Below are positions 30,284 to 35,632 of a DNA stretch of 35,632 bases, piece after piece. Position 1 is the stretch's first letter; every line of letters starts with the position of its first letter. The notes beneath the pieces were generated by a model. That model had not been told where the DNA came from, searched no databases, and saw only the letters and a list, made by a program, of their open reading frames with translations. This stretch comes from CAWJEL01 sp964647255. GTDB lineage: Bacteria > Chloroflexota > Anaerolineae > CG2-30-64-16. Position numbers and translations under genes: made by a program. The stretch spans positions 1 through 35,632 of the forward strand of contig CAZYGI010000039.1 of assembly GCA_964647255.1 (NCBI GenBank), in the 5' to 3' direction.

Positions 30284-32122
30284 TTACTTCGGCAACAGCG
30301 TGGTGTCAATGTCAATATTGGTCACGCCACCGGTGCTGCCCGGGAAGTCCGAGTCCTGCGGCGTGGTCACGATGCCCTTGACCCACGGCTTGATCAGGTA
30401 GTTGTTCACGTTGTTCCACGCAAACGCCACCGGGATGCCGTCCGTCAACAGCTTTTGCGCCTGCGCATAGAGCTCCATGCGCTTGGCGGGATCGAGCTCC
30501 ACATCCGCGGCATCCACCAGCTTGTCGAACTCCTTGTTGGAGTAGCCGATGCGCTGGCCAAAGCCGCCGGTCTTCCAGTAGACGCTCAGCCAGTTCTGCG
30601 GATCGGGGTAGTCGGCGCACCAACCGAGGATGTAGGCCAACGGTGCGGTCTTGATGTCCTTGGTCAGGGCGGTGTAGGTCGTGGCCTCAACCGGGTTCAA
30701 CTTGACATCCACGCCCAGGACTTCCTTCCACTTCGCGGCCAGCCACTCATAGCGAGTGCGGTTGCGCGAGCTGTCAGAGAAGGTCAGGCTGATGGGCGGC
30801 AGCTTGTCCGCGCTGCCATAGGTGGACTCGGCGAGCGCCTTCTTGGCGGCCTCGGGGTTGTAGCCCCAGCGGTTCTCGGTCGCGTCGTAGCCAGGGAACC
30901 CCGGCGGGATCCAGGTGAGGGTCGGCGAGCCAAGGCCCTTCAGCACGTCGCGCACCCAAGACTCACGGTCGTAGGCCTCGGAGAACGCCTCGCGCACCTT
31001 CGGATCGGTGAACGGTTCCTTCAACTGATGGAACATGAGGGCGTACGTGCAGGAGCCGGGGTAGGTGTTCAGTTGCTTGCTCAGATCCGGATCCTGTTTG
31101 ATTACTTCCAGATCCTCGGCGGCCGCGCCGATGATGTCGAATTCGTTATTCTTGTACGCCTCAAACGACACCTTGGAGTCGTTGATGTAGGAGTACTCGA
31201 TGTTGACCTTGGCCTTGTTGCCCCAGTAGTTCTGGTTCGGGACGAAGAGGGCCTTCACGTACGGCTCCAGGCTCTGCAAAACGAACGGGCCGTTGCCGAT
31301 CTGGAACTTCGAGCTGTTGTACCACTGCTCGCTGGCCGCGATGTTCTCTTCCTTGGCCGGGTAGGTCACCCACAGGCTCATGACGGTGTGGAAGTACGGC
31401 GCCGGGCGGGAGAACGTCAGTTTCAGCACGGTGCAGGCGGCGTCCGCGTACGGCTTGTCGGCTGCGCAGGCTGTGCCATCCGCATGCATGGGCATGACGC
31501 TGGCATCCACAGCGGCTTTGGCATCGGCCAGGGCCTTGTCGTTCTCTTCCTTCGACTTCTTCTCATCGGCGGTAAAGCCGCGCCATTCCGGCGCGCCCTT
31601 GATCTCGTCGGTGATCTGAGCGTATTCGCCCGCGGTCTCGGGGTTGATGTTGCGCTTGATGGAGAAGGCGAAGCGGGCGGCGTTGAGCAGGCTGCCGTCG
31701 CTGTACTTCAGATCAGGCTGCAAGGTGAAGGTTAGCTCGGTGGCATCCTTGTTGTATTCCCACTTCGCAGCCGCGCCGGGGACCGTCTTCAGGTCCTTGT
31801 CCAGCTTGGTCAGGCCTTCGTACATCAACTTCAGGTGCGCGATCTCGTTGACGAACGAGCTCTTCTGCGGGTCAATGAGGTCAGGATAGCTGCCCAGGTT
31901 GATGCGGAGTTTCTTCTCCACAGCCACCGGCACCGGCGTGGCGACCACGACCTTCTCGACTTCCTTGGTCACGACTTTCTCGACTTGTTGCGTGACGATT
32001 TTTTCTTTCTCGACGACCACCGTCTGGACCACGGTTTGCGCCGCGGGCGCAGGGCAGGCGGTCAGGATCATGCTGGCGATCAGCAAGACGCCGAGAATGA
32101 CCGACAACTTCTTGACGGACAT
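30284..32122 (-). CDS. oligopeptide ABC binding lipoprotein (SBP_bac_5)
   Basis: This 612-residue binding protein of the dpp cluster has a signal peptide with lipobox MILTAC (Cys23), then a linker of Val/Glu/Lys repeats (VEKEKIVTQQVEKVVTKEVEKVVV). The SBP_bac_5 domain follows, with LRINLGSYPDLIDPQKSS, YEGLTKLDKD, LNAARFAFSIKRNI, VREAFSEAYDRESWV and LGWCADYPDPQNWLSVYW. The frame reaches 32248, but ATG 32122 has AAGGAGGAG upstream. It lies between the dppF and dppB genes, an order different from the binding-protein-first order of E. coli dpp. It begins 136 bases after dppF, with no clear promoter. Confidence 0.93.
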   Translation of the reverse strand: MSVKKLSVILGVLLIASMILTACPAPAAQTVVQTVVVEKEKIVTQQVEKVVTKEVEKVVVATPVPVAVEKKLRINLGSYPDLIDPQKSSFVNEIAHLKLMYEGLTKLDKDLKTVPGAAAKWEYNKDATELTFTLQPDLKYSDGSLLNAARFAFSIKRNINPETAGEYAQITDEIKGAPEWRGFTADEKKSKEENDKALADAKAAVDASVMPMHADGTACAADKPYADAACTVLKLTFSRPAPYFHTVMSLWVTYPAKEENIAASEQWYNSSKFQIGNGPFVLQSLEPYVKALFVPNQNYWGNKAKVNIEYSYINDSKVSFEAYKNNEFDIIGAAAEDLEVIKQDPDLSKQLNTYPGSCTYALMFHQLKEPFTDPKVREAFSEAYDRESWVRDVLKGLGSPTLTWIPPGFPGYDATENRWGYNPEAAKKALAESTYGSADKLPPISLTFSDSSRNRTRYEWLAAKWKEVLGVDVKLNPVEATTYTALTKDIKTAPLAYILGWCADYPDPQNWLSVYWKTGGFGQRIGYSNKEFDKLVDAADVELDPAKRMELYAQAQKLLTDGIPVAFAWNNVNNYLIKPWVKGIVTTPQDSDFPGSTGGVTNIDIDTTLLPK

Positions 32123-32258
32123 GTTTCTCCTCCTTGTGGAATATGTTGGTCCTTGATTGACACTATTGCGAAACTGCTGTCGTATCTTCAGATTGGCACC
32201 TCCTTGGCGCACTGCGTGCTTCGTGTTGCGTGATGTCTCACGCGCCACGTTCGACGCC

Positions 32259-34258
<2,000 letters not shown>

Positions 34259-34307
34259 CCAGTGCCTCCGGGCAATATTTCAAGAGGATAGCCTTGGAGC
34301 GTGTGCG

Positions 34308-34336
34308 ATCATAGCATAGCGCCGGGCATGTGTCAA
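34308..34336 (-). promoter_or_regulatory. strong sigma70 promoter of the dpp cluster
   Basis: On the minus strand a perfect TTGACA (34331-34336), 17 bases and TATGAT (34308-34313), with TGC before the -10 as an extended element. It is the best promoter in the window. The leader to the dppD ATG is about 43 bases. Confidence 0.85.
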
Positions 34337-34496
34337 GTAGCCTGCCGACAAAGGCGTCATAATCCCAGGGGAACGCACACACCCCGAGCCGGTTTGTGGC
34401 GGTTTTCCGGCCTCGCCGAGGCGCGCAAATGTGCGATTGTTCGTATTGTGCAACATGAGCAAGGGGCCGGGAGACAGAGACAAGGGAGTTTGCAGA

Positions 34497-34531
34497 CAGT
34501 GGTTTGGCCGTCTTCGGCGGCCAAACCACTG
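34497..34531 (-). terminator. hairpin after the edge ATPase gene, probable terminator
   Basis: CAGTGGTTTGGCCG (34497-34510) and CGGCCAAACCACTG (34518-34531) are exact inverted copies with a 7-base loop, 18 bases beyond the stop at 34550. There is no clear T tract, so termination is only probable. Confidence 0.55.
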
Positions 34532-34549
34532 CGTTGTTCATGGGTGCGG

Positions 34550-35554
<1,005 letters not shown>

Positions 35555-35632
35555 TGTGTCGCTCGCTCCCCTCTTATACGCTTGATGCATATTGACATAG
35601 CCAGCGATTGGCACTTGACAGCAGGGGGAAGG

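Noticed and set aside
30251..31735. A 494-codon open frame on the plus strand
   Set aside because: It lies antisense to the intact SBP_bac_5 gene. It is rich in Arg/Val/Gly/Leu as expected for the complement of GC-rich coding DNA, and has no recognisable domain.
32156..32185. Plus-strand TTGACA with a possible -10 17 bases on
   Set aside because: There is no plus-strand gene downstream, only the antisense of dppF, and the -10 (TCGTAT) is poor.
34259..34549. Small frames in the gap between the two peptide-importer clusters
   Set aside because: They have no ribosome sites and no recognisable motif, and they overlap the strong dppD promoter; only the promoter and the hairpin are supported in this gap.

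Overview
The window is one contig of GC-rich bacterial DNA with a 10-base run of N at 19689-19698, so it is a scaffold joined across a gap. The gene content suggests a member of the Chloroflexota (Anaerolineae/Caldilinea-like). The signs are many lipoprotein-fed peptide ABC transporters whose binding proteins carry Val-Glu-Lys-rich linkers after the lipobox, Thr/Pro-rich secreted proteins, one of them with a YLP-type C-terminal block, and dispersed nested palindromes. This placement is an inference. I saw no rRNA, tRNA, CRISPR array, transposase or phage gene.

Left part (1-9451). A truncated EndoQ-like PHP nuclease and an MFS exporter diverge, both with promoters that predict leaderless mRNAs. 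Next comes a leftward set: small two-helix membrane protein, HerA/DUF87-type ATPase, 70-residue DUF2267-like protein, DUF4332 helix-hairpin-helix protein and a membrane-anchored NAGPA-type phosphodiester glycosidase. A leftward OmpR-type regulator/histidine kinase pair follows.

Middle part (9586-18330). A MerR regulator lies behind a textbook MerR promoter (19-bp spacer) and is fused in frame to a second GyrI-like domain that keeps its own ribosome-binding site. A flavin monooxygenase/ABM operon and a KimA-like potassium permease follow. Then come the two subunits of a sarcosine/proline/amine-oxidase-like dehydrogenase: a multi-Fe-S alpha subunit with a palindromic repeat inserted in frame, and a DAO-type FAD beta subunit.

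ABC region (18398-22559). A leftward polyamine/iron-type ABC importer (binding protein, two permeases, ATPase) converges on the dehydrogenase genes. The second permease is cut by the N gap. A short remnant resembling the start of a DNA methyltransferase lies beyond the ATPase.

Right part (22650-35632). An ECF sigma factor, a membrane-anchored Thr/Pro-rich protein and a seven-heme secreted cytochrome c form a rightward set. It ends at a perfect 48-bp palindrome that can terminate in both directions. Everything to its right is leftward peptide ABC transport: a lone SBP_bac_5 lipoprotein with its own promoter, a dppD-dppF-SBP-dppB-dppC cluster ending in a strong terminator, and the last ATPase gene of another cluster at the window edge. 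Two very stable hairpins separate the binding-protein gene from the permease genes.
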